DNA of 64,000 nt, taken from contig NC_068362.1 of assembly GCF_020536995.1 (NCBI RefSeq), positions 104,000,376-104,064,375 on the forward strand. Reading direction: 5' to 3'. This document shows, one piece after another, positions 1 to 11,521 of the stretch. Position 1 is the first letter of the stretch, and each line of letters begins with the position of its first letter. The translations under genes were made by a program, and so were the position numbers. Source of the stretch: Dreissena polymorpha (Eukaryota > Mollusca > Bivalvia > Myida > Dreissenidae). The notes under the pieces were generated by a model. It saw nothing but the letters and a program-made list of their open reading frames with translations. It had not been told where the DNA came from and did no database searches.

Positions 1-984
1 TCTCAAAGAGGCAAAGTGTAAGTTCTTTCTAGCGGTACATAATCCTCCCCTTACTCATATTTCTAAATGTCAGCAAAAAAAGTAAAAAGAGTGTTGATGA
101 AATTGAGCTTACCATTGAAACTTGAGAAAAGATATTTTACTAACAAATAAAGTTTAAAAGCAAATATCAACGCTGGTTTTTTATAGATGAGTCTGAATCA
201 GATTTTGAAATTGAATAATTATTCAAAACAAGGGTCCATGTATTCGGATAATGATTCCACCTCTAACATCTCAAATAAGTTAAAAGCGTTCATTCAATGC
301 AATTAGGAGTAAAACTTCAGGCATTCCAGTTATAAATCATGATCAATTGGAAAATTAAAACTAAAAAATATCCACACACATATTTAAGATCGGAATTTAT
401 AAGCAAGAACGTGGCATTTAAAAGTTTGAATGTCTATTTTTAGCAGGAAAATTATATATTATATCTGACTCAAGAACGAAATCAACATAACAAATAGAAG
501 ATCGGGATTGCTCAAACGCATCATGTTTTTACATATGTCCTATAAATGTAAAGGTCTGAAAAGTTGAACTAGCTTTGTTAAGAGCCATTAAACTCGGCAA
601 AACATGTAACAACGCATTTCAATATTCAGACATTTGCTATATTGAACAAATTTAAAATTAAACACTATATCAACAACAAATAATTACTTACTTAAACATT
701 CAAAAGCAAGACTTCAGATTCACTGAGTAAAGAACATTCAAATGTGTGTTTTTGTAAACTCTATCACAAAAATGAATGCCAACATAAAAAGGATAATACA
801 ACAGTTGTACGAAGAAAAATGAGATACGCCCTTAATATGTGTGTTACATGATGCCAAAAGGAAAACAACAAGCAATAATATCCGGAATGACCCAGTCGAA
901 TTACGTAAATGAATAATATTTCATTAAAGATTGAGAAAGACAATTTGATAATCGAGTTAAAGCTCGCATAAATAAAAAATGTAT
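1..984. other. AT-rich non-coding stretch
   Basis: I see no coding region, RNA gene or clear repeat here. Open frames are short and unsupported. Confidence 0.5.
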
Positions 985-1506
985 TAATCAGTGATTATGG
1001 AAAAAAGTGTCATGCACAAATATTTTATGATTCTGTAATTAAAATGGTTCAATGACAAATAACTTAGGAACGTGTGAATTACAGGACATTAAAAGGTGTT
1101 TTGCATATATACAATTCATGGTAATGACATATTGCAAGGTGTAATTCAATCGCTTGAAGTGACCACGTATTTCGCTCCATACAATTGATGAACACAATAT
1201 GATATGAAATACTTCAATACTCACAAACGAAATGATTTTGTAAATGAAAAGGGATTTCTTGCACGTCTACATGGTATGGTTATGCAATATTACAAGTTAA
1301 ATTTCAATAGCTTGATATGAAGAAGTAGTTTGATCCACACACGTACAAAATTGTATTGGTAAACATGTCGAAGTTCAAGTGCAAACTATTCCGAAACGTG
1401 GTTATCCCATTGAATGAAAATATGCTGTAAACATCTAAACGCAATGGTATTAGCATATTTAAGTTGAAGTTCAATCGTTTTAGAAATGTAATTCGCTTCA
1501 CAAACG
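985..1506. repeat. Older repeat block, left part, interrupted by the LTR element
   Basis: This block contains diverged internal repeats of about 100-120 bp built from words such as 'aataacttaggaac', 'atgacatattgcaag' and 'caatcgcttga'. The same words in the same order occur at about 17630-18035. The match resumes on the far side of the LTR retrotransposon at 6238, so the element was inserted into this block. Both copies are old and differ at many positions. Confidence 0.65.
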
Positions 1507-1743
1507 TGTAATATATGTCGAACACGTGTCTGCATGTTTATCTCTATGCGCATGCCCACTGACCGCTTCCCGGCACTAGCCACATGTTATCTGCCAGTTG
1601 TAAAATAAACGTCTTAAAAACAGCACGCTTGTGTTCTTGACTTGATTGTCTATAATAGCCTTATCAAATTTGTGATACTACTATGACTATGTACATATGT
1701 ACGACAAACAAACTATAACTAGTTAAAACAACATAACATAACA
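1507..1743 (+). repeat. 5' LTR
   Basis: Begins 'tgtaatatatgtcgaacacg' and ends 'aacataacataaca'. It is the same length as, and about 96% identical to, the copy at 6001-6237. It includes an 'aataaa'-like signal in 'gtaaaataaacgtctta'. Confidence 0.95.
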
Positions 1744-1755
1744 TGGTGTCAGAGT
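1744..1755 (+). other. Primer binding site of the LTR element
   Basis: 'tggtgtcagagt' begins directly after the LTR's terminal CA. It matches the complement of the 3' end of initiator tRNA-Met (TGGTATCAGAG) apart from one base. This is the usual position and a common primer for Gypsy elements. Confidence 0.75.
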
Positions 1756-1803
1756 AAAAAAATAATAAATTTGGATTCTATTTTGTGTAAAACTATCTAG
1801 AAA

Positions 1804-3087
1804 ATGGAATTAACGGGAATAACACCTCCGTGTATGAACTTGACTGATTCAAATCTTCCAGAGCAATGGAATAAATTCAAACGACACGTGGAATTAATGT
1901 TCTCCGGACCTCTGAAAGGTAAATGCGAGGAGGAAAAAGTGTCTTACCTATTACTATGGTCAGGCGAAAAAGGAAGGGATATTCACTCTACGTGGGGTGA
2001 CATATCTGAAGAAGATTCAAAGAAACTGGACACCTATTACACCAGATTTCAAGCTCACGTACAGCCAAAGCTGAATCCCATAATTGCGAGATACAAGTTC
2101 TACAACGAAATACAGGGCGGCGATTTAATCGACGCATTCGTCACTCGACTACGGTTGACAGCAAGAGACTGCAACTTTCGCGACATAGACGACATGATTC
2201 GCGACCGTATTGTGTTTGGCACGAATTCATCGAAGATTCGTGAAAAGCTAATAAACATCGGAGCAGAACTAACTCTCGACAAAACAATTCAGATTGCACA
2301 GTCTTTCGAGTACTCACAGAAGCAGCTTCGAACTATGACTGAACAGGACGTTCATCGTATCCATACAAGGAGAGCAGAAAGTGCAGTGCAACGCCAGCGG
2401 CAACAGCTACAGCCAGATAGGCGTTCAGGACCAAACACCGCAAGGGTGAAGACGCGGGAACATTTCAAACAATCGTGTGACTTTTGTGGAAGAAAACATC
2501 CAAAGACTGCGAAATGCCCAGCGAAGGGAGTGACATGTCACACTTGTGGCAAAAACAATCATTTCGCAAAAGTGTGCCGGTCGAAAAATGTGCATGAACT
2601 GAGTGCAGAAACAAACAACTTATGTTACGAAACAGACAGTGCATGTTACAATATTGATTGCAACATTGATATGGTAAGCAAGCTTTCTTCACATCCTGAT
2701 CGTGCATTTGTTCAATTAAATGTCGGCCCCTCCCGTGTCCCGATTCAATTTAAAATAGACACAGGTAGTGCAGTCGTAGTTTTACCGCTTAAACATTTTC
2801 GCACTTTAAATCTCAAAACCCCATTGGAAGCGACAGATAGCCGATTAACCTCATATTCTGGAAACACTCTCCCGGTGAAAGGGATGGTTAAACTGACATT
2901 GAGATACAAAGATAAGATTACCGAACAAATGTGCTACATTTTGGACGGTAATGCTTCCCCTCTACTGAGCCTCAAAGCTTCTGTTGACCTAGGTCTGATC
3001 ACACTGACCGACGCAGTGGATAATTATCCCAGAAATGCCCCTTTAGACAAGGAATCGGTACTGAAAGAGTACAGTTACCTTTTTTAA
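1804..3087 (+). pseudogene. gag and protease region of the Gypsy element
   Basis: One frame encodes a gag-like N-terminal region. A Cys/His zinc-knuckle region follows at about residues 225-265, with 'CDFCGRKH' and then 'CHTCGKNNHFAKVC', typical of a nucleocapsid. The aspartic protease motif 'IDTGSAVVVLP' lies near residue 318. Gag packages element RNA and the protease matures the polyprotein. It is part of a broken element and is treated as a fossil. Confidence 0.9.
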
Positions 3088-3099
3088 GGCGTAGGAAAC

Positions 3100-4400
3100 A
3101 TTCCAGGTGTTTGCAATTACACATCAAGCCTGATGCCATACCTGTTATTAACCCCGCTAGACGAGTACCGGAAGCACTTAAGGATAAGTTACATAATGAG
3201 CTCCAACGCTTAGAGCGTGGTGGCATAATTGCTAAGGTTACCGAACCTACTGACTGGGTTAACTCAATTGTAGTTGTAGAGAATCCCAAAACAGGCGATT
3301 TGAGAATTTGCTTAGACCCAAAAGCATTAAATGACGCCATACGACGACTACACTACCCAATGCCAACACTAGAAGACGTGACGTCAAAACTGACTGATGC
3401 TAAGTACTTTAGTACACTAGACATTACGCATGCATACTGGAGTATTCAGTTAGAAAAAATCTTAGTTGTTGACGACATTTAGCACCGTTTTGGGTCGCTA
3501 TAGATGGTTAAGACTTCCTTTTGGAATTTCTGCGTCATCGGACCTGTTCCAAAATAAAATGGACGAAGTATTTAATGGACTAACGGGCATGACAGCGCTT
3601 GTCGACGATCTGTTGGTAACAGGAAAGACAAGACAGGAACATGACACAAATTTGCTACGTTGTCTCGAGCGAGCACGAGCAAACGGAGTACGGTTTCACC
3701 CGGACAAATGCAAAATCGCAGTTCAAGAAGTCACATTCTTTGGTCATGTAATCAGATCAAATGGACTGAAACCCGATCCTTCAAAAATCGAAGCGATCAC
3801 AAAGCTAGGTATTCCACAGAACAGGACGGAATCGGAAACCCTACTTGGCATGGTCAACTACCTGCAAAAATTTGCACAAAACCTAGCAGAAGTAACGAGT
3901 CCCATGCGATCTTTACTTAAGAAAGACGTTGAATTCATCTGGGATCACGCACAGACGAACGCATTCAACAAAATGAAGCACGTTATTACACAGAGTCTTG
4001 TCTTAGCATTCTTTGACCCTAAGAAACCAATTACACTTGAATGTGATGGATCAAAGCACGGTGTTGGCGCAGCCATATTTCAAGATGGCCGCCCTATAGC
4101 CTATGCATCAAAAACATTGACACAGACTGAATCTGGTTACGCAAACATAGAGCGTGAGATGCTGGCTATATTGTTTGGTTGCAAACGCTTTCATCAATAT
4201 ATTTACGGTAGACGTGTGACAGTACACTCAGATCACAAGCCATTATCAGCAATCATGAAACAGTCACTTTCTGTTGCCCCACCCGTCTGCAAATAATGAT
4301 GTTACAATTGCAGAAATACGACCTTGACGTGCAATACGTTAGCGAGAAAAAAGTTCCAATAAGAGATCCACTTTCCAGACAACCAGTCGCAAATTCATTT
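3100..4400 (+). pseudogene. Reverse transcriptase and RNase H region of the Gypsy element
   Basis: Reverse transcriptase motifs are readable, including 'RICLDPKALNDAI', 'LPFGISASSDLFQNKMDE' and the active-site region 'TALVDDLLVTG'. RNase H-like motifs follow ('LECDGSKHGVGAAIFQDG', 'YANIEREMLAILFGCKRFHQY', 'VHSDHKPL'). The order and the RNase H type agree with Ty3/Gypsy. The region is broken. Confidence 0.9.
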
Positions 4401-4639
4401 GAATTAGAAGGCCTTGACTTGCACGTACACACTGTTATGCAATCAATTAATGTGACTGACCGACGAATTCAACTTTTACGCGAAGCAACAAAGAATGACC
4501 CTCAGATGCAAATGCTAAAAGCCACTATCTTGGACGGATGGCCAGAAACAAGGTTACAGTGTAACAGGTCAATTCTAGAATTCTGGAACCAAAAGGATGA
4601 GCTATCCTGTGCTAATGACATGATTTGAAGAGGTCAAAC

Positions 4640-5782
4640 AATAGTTATACCAGGACCGGTCAGACAGGAAATGATGCAATCAGTTCACAATAGCCACATG
4701 GGTATCGAGAAAACAATACTCAGGGCAAAAGGAGCATTGTTTTGGCCCGGCATGGCAAAACAGTTAACATACTATGTGCTAAATTGTAGCATTTGTCAGA
4801 AATACAGCCAGTCAAATCATAAAGAACCACTGATCTCACATGAGGTACCACAGCGACCATGGCAATATGTCTCTACTGACATATTCACACTTGACAACAA
4901 AGACTACCTGATTACTGTCGACGCATACAGCAATTATTTCGAAATTGACTATCTACCTGACATGAAAAGTACAACAGTCGTACGAAAACTCAAATGTCAC
5001 TTTGCTAGACATGGTATACCAGACCGACTTATGTCCGACAATGCTGGTCAATACACATCAGATGCAATGAAAAACTTTGCAAATGAGTGGAATTTTACGC
5101 AAGTATTTTCCAGTCCACTACATCCACAGTCAAATGGCCTAGCAGAAAATGCCGTGAAAATAGCAACACGTTTGTTGCAAAAAGCAAACGAAAGCGGACG
5201 AGATCCTTATTTGTTCATTCTTTAATACAGAAACACACCACTTAAGTCTGGCTACACCCCTGCACAACTGCTAATGGGCAGACGCACTGAATCTGTAATA
5301 CCGGTTACCCAAAACATCTGCGTCCCCAAACAGTTAACACAAAACATATTTAATCTTTCAAACAGAGAGAAAAAGAAAAACAAAAGCATAATGTTGATAG
5401 GTCAACAAAAACACTTCCAAAACTTAGAGTCAATGAATATGTTCGAATGCAGCATGGCAAAATATGGATACCAGCCAAAGTCATTAAGGTTCACGGTGAA
5501 AGATCTTACGAAGTACAAACGCGAAACGGCGGCATTTATCGTCGTAATCGTAGGATGTTACGCAAAACCAATGAGAGCTTCCCGGACATTACCGATTTTG
5601 AGCCTAACATCTTAGCACAGACTTTCCCACAAGTAACCCCGAATAACACTCCCAACAGAAACAACTTTGATCAAGAGATTAACAGATCAGCAGCCCCAAT
5701 CAATGGCCCTTATCAGACACGATCGGGTACCGTTGTGAAGCCGAACAAACTGTACAGTGGTGATCAATGGATATGTAAATAA
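4640..5782 (+). pseudogene. Integrase region of the Gypsy element
   Basis: The HHCC zinc-binding region is visible ('HNSHMGIEKT' through 'CSICQKY'). It is followed by the DDE catalytic core pieces 'STDIFTLDNKDYLITVDAYS' and 'LMSDNAGQYTSDAMKNFANE', and the 'HPQSNGLAENAVK' block. A C-terminal tail of about 110 residues follows, with 'YEVQTRNGGIYRRNRR' as in the GPF/GPY region of Gypsy integrases. The region is broken. Confidence 0.9.
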
Positions 5783-5987
5783 CTGTATATAAATATGGTT
5801 TATAGCTTACAGATACAGCTTAAATAAAGGTGCATGACTAATATCATATTCAAAACCAAAATCAGTATTACATATACAAATACTCATTGAATTTAAATAT
5901 ATAAAGTTAACGAACAAATTATGCTATTGAAATACATATTTGAAATGGTATTGAATTTTATTATGCTATGTATAAATTTTCTTCTTT

Positions 5988-6000
5988 AAAGAGAGGAGGA
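5988..6000 (+). other. Polypurine tract of the LTR element
   Basis: 'aaagagaggagga' directly precedes the 3' LTR, the expected place for the plus-strand primer. Confidence 0.8.
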
Positions 6001-6237
6001 TGTAATATATGTCGAACACGTGTCTGCATGTTTATCTCTATGCGAATGCCCACTGACCGCTACCCGGCACTAGCCACATGTTATCTGCCAGTTGTAAAAT
6101 AAACGTCTTAGAAACAGCACGCCTTTGTTCTTGACTTGATTGTCTATAATAGCATTATCACATTTGTGATACTACTAAGACTATGTATATTTGTACGACA
6201 AACAAACTATAACTAGTTAAAACAACATAACATAACA
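6001..6237 (+). repeat. 3' LTR
   Basis: Same length as the 5' LTR (237 bp), begins TG and ends CA, with about 10 differences from its partner. The following bases 'aaact' resemble the 'aaacg' before the 5' LTR. Confidence 0.95.
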
Positions 6238-7320
6238 AAACTTATAACATTTTATGTAGATAGATTAACCAATCTCAACCAACCAACCAAGGGACAAATC
6301 TAGAGAGCGACAGTGTGAATTCTTACTTCCCTTTCCGACTGCGTTTGCGGGTTTATATTGGTATGTCGAAAAAAATAATCGTCGCAAGAAAATAGTCGAG
6401 GCATTCCATGGATAAGCTAACAGAATTATGTATGATTATAAATATATAAATAGCTTTCATCGAAAATGTACAAGTAGGTACATGTTAATCCATACTATTT
6501 AATATCAATCTTTGATTCATACGTGTCGTGGTAAACAAAGGCACATGGCTGCGAAATCAAATCGATTAACTGCAAACCCTTGGACAAATTGTATTGGTAA
6601 TAAATAATGTCCGTCTTCTTGTCTTACCAATCAATTTACGTTAGTTTTTTCCCACGCACAACATACACTTATTCAATTTAAATTGTAAGCCACCTTCAAC
6701 GCAATTAATATCTTTTAAATATTACTAGGGATCCTAGCATCTATTTTCAACTGGATTTCCATTAGTCTAAAAATAGATCCGGGGAAACCACTTAGCGTTT
6801 CCCGTTGAATCATATATATATATAGCGCATATTCAACTAAATCATTTACGTTAAACTGAAATATATCAAAACTGAATTTATTGTCCTGTATTTCGCCCTT
6901 ATCAATAGATATATCATAGTATTCTGATATGTAAGCTTTAATAAACAGTTTAAACGTACTTTGCATTGAAGAAACTAAATAAGAAGCTAAGAAACGTGTT
7001 AAAATGTCCGTTCACAAATATTGATTTATCAATAACGATCCCTAACTAGATAGATAAGGGGAACCTTTAAATAGTGTACTTAACCTTCAACTACATCTGT
7101 TTAAAATAATTGTTTGACATCAAATTTTGTTCCAACTTTCGAATTAAATTTAATTCCGACCGGAAACGTGACTCTTTTCCATGGACAAGATAGCTACCGT
7201 TTCAATAGATTGCCATAAACGTTGTATATGGACTATTTGGGAAAAAGTAGGCCGTTAACTACGACACGTCAACTTACAGTTATTTAATATTGAAACAAGC
7301 GATGTGTTTGTGAAACACTA
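6238..7320. repeat. Older repeat block, right part
   Basis: Collinear with about 18036-19010. Shared landmarks in order: 'caaccaaccaacca', 'gcgtttgcggg', 'aactgcaaacccttgg', 'tctaaaaatagatc', 'ttaaccttcaa', 'ccaactttcg', 'gtaggccgt'. Spacing is similar in both copies. No convincing gene; short open frames here are not conserved in the other copy. Confidence 0.65.
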
Positions 7321-7692
7321 TGTCCCCATATATTTGACCTTTTACCTTAAAGGATGACCTTGACCTTTCACCACTCAACATGTGCAGCTCCATGAGATAC
7401 ACATGCATGCCAAATATCAAGTTGCTATCTTCAATATTGCAAAGGTGTACATTAAAATGAGCGATATTTGACCTTTTACCTTGAAGGATGACTTTGACCT
7501 TGACTTTTCACTACTCAAAATGGTGATACACATTGATACACATGAGATACACATGCATGCCAAATATGAAGTTGCTATCATCAATATTTCAAAGTTATGG
7601 CAAATGTTAAAGTTGGGGCAAACAAACACACAAACCAACCAACCAACAGACAGGGCAAAAACAATATATCCCCCACTATAGTGGTGGGGGAC
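7321..7692. repeat. Bivalve-type dispersed repeat with internal duplication
   Basis: Two diverged copies follow each other (about 7327-7450 and 7464-7690). Each carries 'gaccttttacctt', 'aaggatgac', 'gagatacacatgcatgcc' and 'gttgctatc'. The second ends in 'accaaccaacca' and the short palindrome 'cccccactatagtggtgggg' (7672-7691). I recognise this as a widespread mollusc repeat of unknown class. Confidence 0.7.
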
Positions 7693-9058
7693 ATAAAAAT
7701 GAATATTAACAAATACTTTATGTTTAATTTATTTGCAATCTACTATATATTTGTACTTATCATCTAATACTTAACGTGATGGCATTCATTTCGTTTGATT
7801 AATTTCATCATTGATCTCCACTCTTGGTAGCCAATCGTGACAGAAATAAGCAATTCGAATAGCACCATTTACTCCCGCGCATATCGCCCATGGTCACAGT
7901 ACTTGGCTCTTTTAAAACTGACAATCTTCTCTTCACATAGTTGTCAATGCCCATAGCTGTTGGCTATTTAAATTGCACCATTGTTGTTGAAAGGATTACA
8001 TATGACCACGGTTCTTGGCTATTTAAATAGCAGTACCTAGTACCTATCTCCAGAGCGTTTGTTCGACCCTGTCTTTAGTCGTTCGATCGTGTTTTGGGTC
8101 GACATAGGACCTAGTAGTACATAAGGGACCGATATTTCAGTCAGAGTCAGTTTGTAACTGGTCATTTTAAAGTCAACTCCATAAAGTTCTTGAAGTTAAT
8201 TTAATATAATACTGAAAATAAGAATAATTTTATTATTTTAAAATAATTAGTTATCTTTTATACCTAACAGGTATATATATATATAGAACTAATATTAAAA
8301 ATATTAAGATTGTCGCGTATTGTTGCATTTAATTTAAGTTCATTTTAACTCGCAGTGTATGTATTCAAGTTTTTTTGTATATCACTATTAGCCTTCACGC
8401 CTGGTTGCCTACGGTCACGTCTCTTGTTTGGTTTTTAGTATCATCGATTTTCACAAGGTAGCCACAACATTTAGAATAGCACCGCGGATAGCAATACCAG
8501 TTCGCATACGGCTGCAGTTCTTCCATGCCTAGTCGCCAACAGAAAATGAAGATGGCTGTGAAAGTTTTAAGATATATCCACACGTTTTCTTGGCAAATGT
8601 GTTTGGCTATTTGGATAGCGCCCTAATTAAGTAATTGTTTTCCTTGACTGGCTTTCAATAACAATATGTATTGGTTATTACATTGCATTTTCAATGGTTG
8701 CTTTGCCGCCGTTTTTAAAAAACAACTTTGATCATATTAAAGATCGCTGTTTAATTATATTACTCACCAAATTGTATCTATCAAATTCAAATTGCATTTG
8801 TTATGTTCAGATTCACATACAGTGTCGACTATGCGTTTTATTAAATGGTCTTTTCTACGTTTATGTATAATATCTAATGGCCTAGTTAAAGCATTCTTAG
8901 GATGTTCCTCACAATCACGTGTATTTTTTGACCCTGTAACTGTCATAAAGCGACCCTTATCAGGCTTTATACTGATGCACTTGATATAGTGGAGTCAAAA
9001 GTTTATACGTCAGTTTATAGAGTTGATAACGAAATTGCCTCCTGATAATTATAGTGGA
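7693..9058. other. AT-rich non-coding stretch
   Basis: No gene is recognisable. The phrase 'ttggctattt' followed by 'aaat' or 'ggat' recurs around 7965, 8020 and 8600, next to 'tagca/tagcg' words, suggesting a decayed short tandem or dispersed repeat. Confidence 0.4.
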
Positions 9059-9217
9059 TATAGAGAATAATAGGTAAGTGTTGATTATAGATCAGGTTTA
9101 TCATGCGAGGCTTAGAAAACAAAAAGCACGACCCTTGGCGAGTGCTTTTTCGTTTTCGTGCCGAGCATGATAAACCTGATCTTTAATCAACACTAACCTA
9201 TTATTATATTTATCCCA
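9059..9217. repeat. Long hairpin element, copy A
   Basis: A near-complete inverted repeat. Outer arms run from 9066 ('aataatagg') to 9205 ('cctattatt'), and an inner stem pairs 'aaaaagcac' (9121-9129) with 'gtgcttttt' (9142-9150). The apical block is 'gacccttggcga'. The internal loop pairs 'gcgaggctta' with 'gtgccgagc' asymmetrically. The same blocks occur in copy B at 49.5 kb, but with unrelated arms. It lies about 0.4 kb from the Crypton remnant. Class unknown. Confidence 0.85.
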
Positions 9218-9594
9218 CTTTTTATTCAGTAAACTTTTTTTATTTAAACAAAATTAGTTTTCATGAGTGTTTGTCGTACTTTGATAATGACTGTAGTGTA
9301 ACCAAGGTCAGTGTATTACTCCGCGTTCCAAAAATAACCGCTGATCAAATAATCATTTTTTTTAATCAGAATATCGTTCTGTAACAAAGAGTCGAGCGTT
9401 ATTAATTACAATTTTAATCATATTGAATTGCAAATCTTAACGTTTTATAATATCAATATGACATTAAGTTGTTATATACAAGGAACTACATTGGTTTACA
9501 ACGTTGCCTAACACCACACACAATTCACTTTCGATATCAAACTATCAACTCGATCACGAGATGCGAAACATTTGCTTCTTTGTTATAATATGTG

Positions 9595-9615
9595 GTTATT
9601 TCGTGACGAAATAAC
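9595..9615. repeat. Short perfect palindrome
   Basis: 'gttatttcgt' and 'acgaaataac' flank one central base. The site lies just beyond the C-terminal end of the Crypton remnant and may be chance or part of its end. Confidence 0.5.
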
Positions 9616-9647
9616 AAAGATAACTCGGATTTAAGCTTATTATAGGC

Positions 9648-10275
9648 CTATACATTAACATTTTGAATGTGGAAGATGGCACCAAATAATTGTGAGGCAA
9701 AGTTGTTCGAACTAGAGAAAGAAATTTGCTGGTGAAGTGACTGGGTGCGGCGAACATCAAGAACAACTTGTCCGACGGTAGACAGTGGTTGTCTAGGCTG
9801 CATTTCGGCCATATTTTCAGTGCATGAAGGTGAACAAGAGGAAGCTGTTGGATTGTTACTGGACTGAGCAAGAATGTTTGAAAACTTTTGCTGCTGTTCA
9901 ACAGATAAGTTGGAATAATTGGTTATGGACTGGCCATTTTTGTGCCCTGTTATGGCCATGGTTTCAGTGGATGGAATGTTTGCAATTCGAAGTTTTTGGA
10001 CCAGGTATTTGCGAACTGAGTGGTTCGTTAATTATCTTGTGCTCGGGAAAGACGGCTTCTTTTGCCATGGCCTTCAGCATCTGACCTAGCTTGTCGACAC
10101 CCAATTGTTTACGCATGAACGACTGGAATGCAGTTTCATTTGTGCGCATTGCCAGGTAGAAAGGGTTTTTACTTGAAGAAAAATCAGTTGGACGCATATC
10201 CGAGTACAGCTTGTAAATTAACACATGATTTCGTGGTCCAGACGATTGTTTTCTACGGTCAAAGGGGAGCAACTC
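9648..10275 (-). pseudogene. Crypton-type tyrosine recombinase, C-terminal fragment
   Basis: The minus strand encodes the catalytic end of a DUF3504-like tyrosine recombinase. The first part reads 'YKLYSDMRPTDFSSSKNPFY' and 'QLGVDKLGQMLKAMAKEA'. The next frame reads 'HSVRKYLVQKLRIANIPSTE' and then 'MAITGHKNGQSITNYSNLSV'. HSVRK supplies the H-x-x-R pair, TGHKN the second H, and NYS the catalytic tyrosine. Four extra bases between 'IIN' and 'HSVRK' shift the frame, so this copy is broken. The N-terminal half with the first catalytic arginine is not visible. Cryptons are DNA transposons that integrate by this enzyme; the fold is also found in host proteins derived from them. A tail of about 70 residues after the catalytic tyrosine remains open. 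Confidence 0.8.
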
Positions 10276-10489
10276 GAACTGACTTCTTCAAAGGGGAACA
10301 ACAACAACAGAACATATTTGCAACAGTGTTGAATTTACCTAATACTAGAGGTTAAATGATAATTTATGACAACAAACACGTTTTTTTGCTACTTTTCTTT
10401 GTTTTAATGTCATTAAGATTGACAAACATTTGAGATTGTTTTTATTATTGATACTCTTGTCAAATAAAGGTGACGAGGTGCGTGGGAAA

Positions 10490-10625
10490 AAGTAGTCCCG
10501 GTTCGGCAGTTGATGACGTCATTTCGTGCCGTTGATTATAGCCTTGCCGTTGATTATAGATGAAATTTAATAAACACGGCTTTAATCAACCGAATTCGCT
10601 GTAAAAGTGGGATAAATTGTAATTA
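10490..10625. repeat. Inverted-repeat segment related to hairpin copy A
   Basis: 'gccgttgattatag' (10542-10560, two partly overlapping occurrences of the core) is followed by 'ggctttaatcaac' near 10577-10590, forming a stem. The arm words 'gttgattatagat' and 'ctttaatcaac' are also arm words of copy A. 'taaaagtgggataaat' at about 10601-10616 is the inverse of 'atttatcccacttttta' at 9208, so the two enclose the Crypton fragment. Confidence 0.5.
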
Positions 10626-10749
10626 AGGCACGATACTGTTAACCAACTTGATATGTTAAGTAACGGAAGTAGGGGGATATACTAATATTCACTTGAAAGT
10701 CTGTGTAGAGTTATTACACTACGTCTAGCGCAATTTCTGGCTAGATCAC

Positions 10750-10915
10750 AGTCCCACCGTGGACAATTTTTCGTCAGCGTGGACAATCACCGCGGCCTGA
10801 GCGTGGACCCATCGTGATAGATCGTGATGACAGTGGGTGAGCAGCGTGGACGTTATCGGGAAATAGATATCACGGTGAACCACCGCGGCCACGGTGGTTC
10901 GCGGTGATAACAGGT
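10750..10915. repeat. GC-rich block of CGTGGAC words
   Basis: 'cgtggac' recurs about four times, alongside 'caccgcggcc' twice and the palindrome-like 'accaccgcggccacggtggt'. GC content is much higher than in the surroundings. It looks like a dispersed repeat or decayed satellite; no function is evident. Confidence 0.5.
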
Positions 10916-11053
10916 TAATGTATAGTTTCTGCATGAAGTTTTACTTAACGTTTATTTAAGGAATTGTTTTTGTTAACATTTCGAAAATGTTTTCTCGTAT
11001 TTGTACATAAAGCTTGCAAATAATTACATATACACACGTATTTAATGTACATG

Positions 11054-11208
11054 TAATTTGAAATCAGACTATTTTAGTGATATCCTGTTTCTAATGTTAC
11101 ATGTATTGATTTGAATATACATTCCAGTTTTAATTTGATATCAGACTATTTTAGTGACATCCTGTTCCTAATGTTACATGTATTTATTCGAATATTCATT
11201 CCAGTTTT
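11054..11208 (+). repeat. 77-bp tandem duplication
   Basis: Two adjacent copies carry 'tcagactattttagtga', 'atcctgtt', 'ctaatgttacatgtatt' and 'attccagtttt', with a period of 77 bp and only a few differences. Confidence 0.85.
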
Positions 11209-11490
11209 CGGCAGTAAGTATTCTCTTCAGTGATATTTTAATGAAAACAAACCAGTTGTTATGTTGGCGAGTGACTATGAATATACCTGTTTTATAAAGT
11301 AAGAAGTTCATTTGTCACATACTCTAAAAAACGTAATCAAGTGAATATTGTGATAAATATCGATGTATTAAATATCACACTAGTAACATTACTTCGTTCA
11401 CGTAAGTCTACATACATGCATGTATCGAAATTAGTGTAGACGAGTTACCATTTGTATACGTTTTATGTACATATTTCTTGTTAATGCGAT

Positions 11491-11521
<31 letters not shown>

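Larger units (their letters stand above)
1507..6237 (+). mobile_element. Ty3/Gypsy LTR retrotransposon (fossil)
   Basis: The element is bounded by two 237-bp LTRs that begin TG and end CA. It holds the usual parts in the usual order: gag with a zinc knuckle, aspartic protease, reverse transcriptase, RNase H, integrase. The order protease-RT-RNase H-integrase places it in Ty3/Gypsy rather than Copia. A primer binding site resembling the initiator tRNA-Met complement follows the 5' LTR, and a purine-rich tract precedes the 3' LTR. The LTRs differ at about 10 of 237 positions (about 4%), suggesting a moderately old insertion. The coding part is broken at roughly five places, so this copy is not autonomous. 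The flanks read AAACG on the left and AAACT on the right, consistent with a 5-bp target duplication with one later change. Confidence 0.95.

Noticed and set aside
10750-10915. 62-residue minus-strand protein in the GC-rich block
   Set aside because: It is built of the CGTGGAC repeat words and has no independent support.
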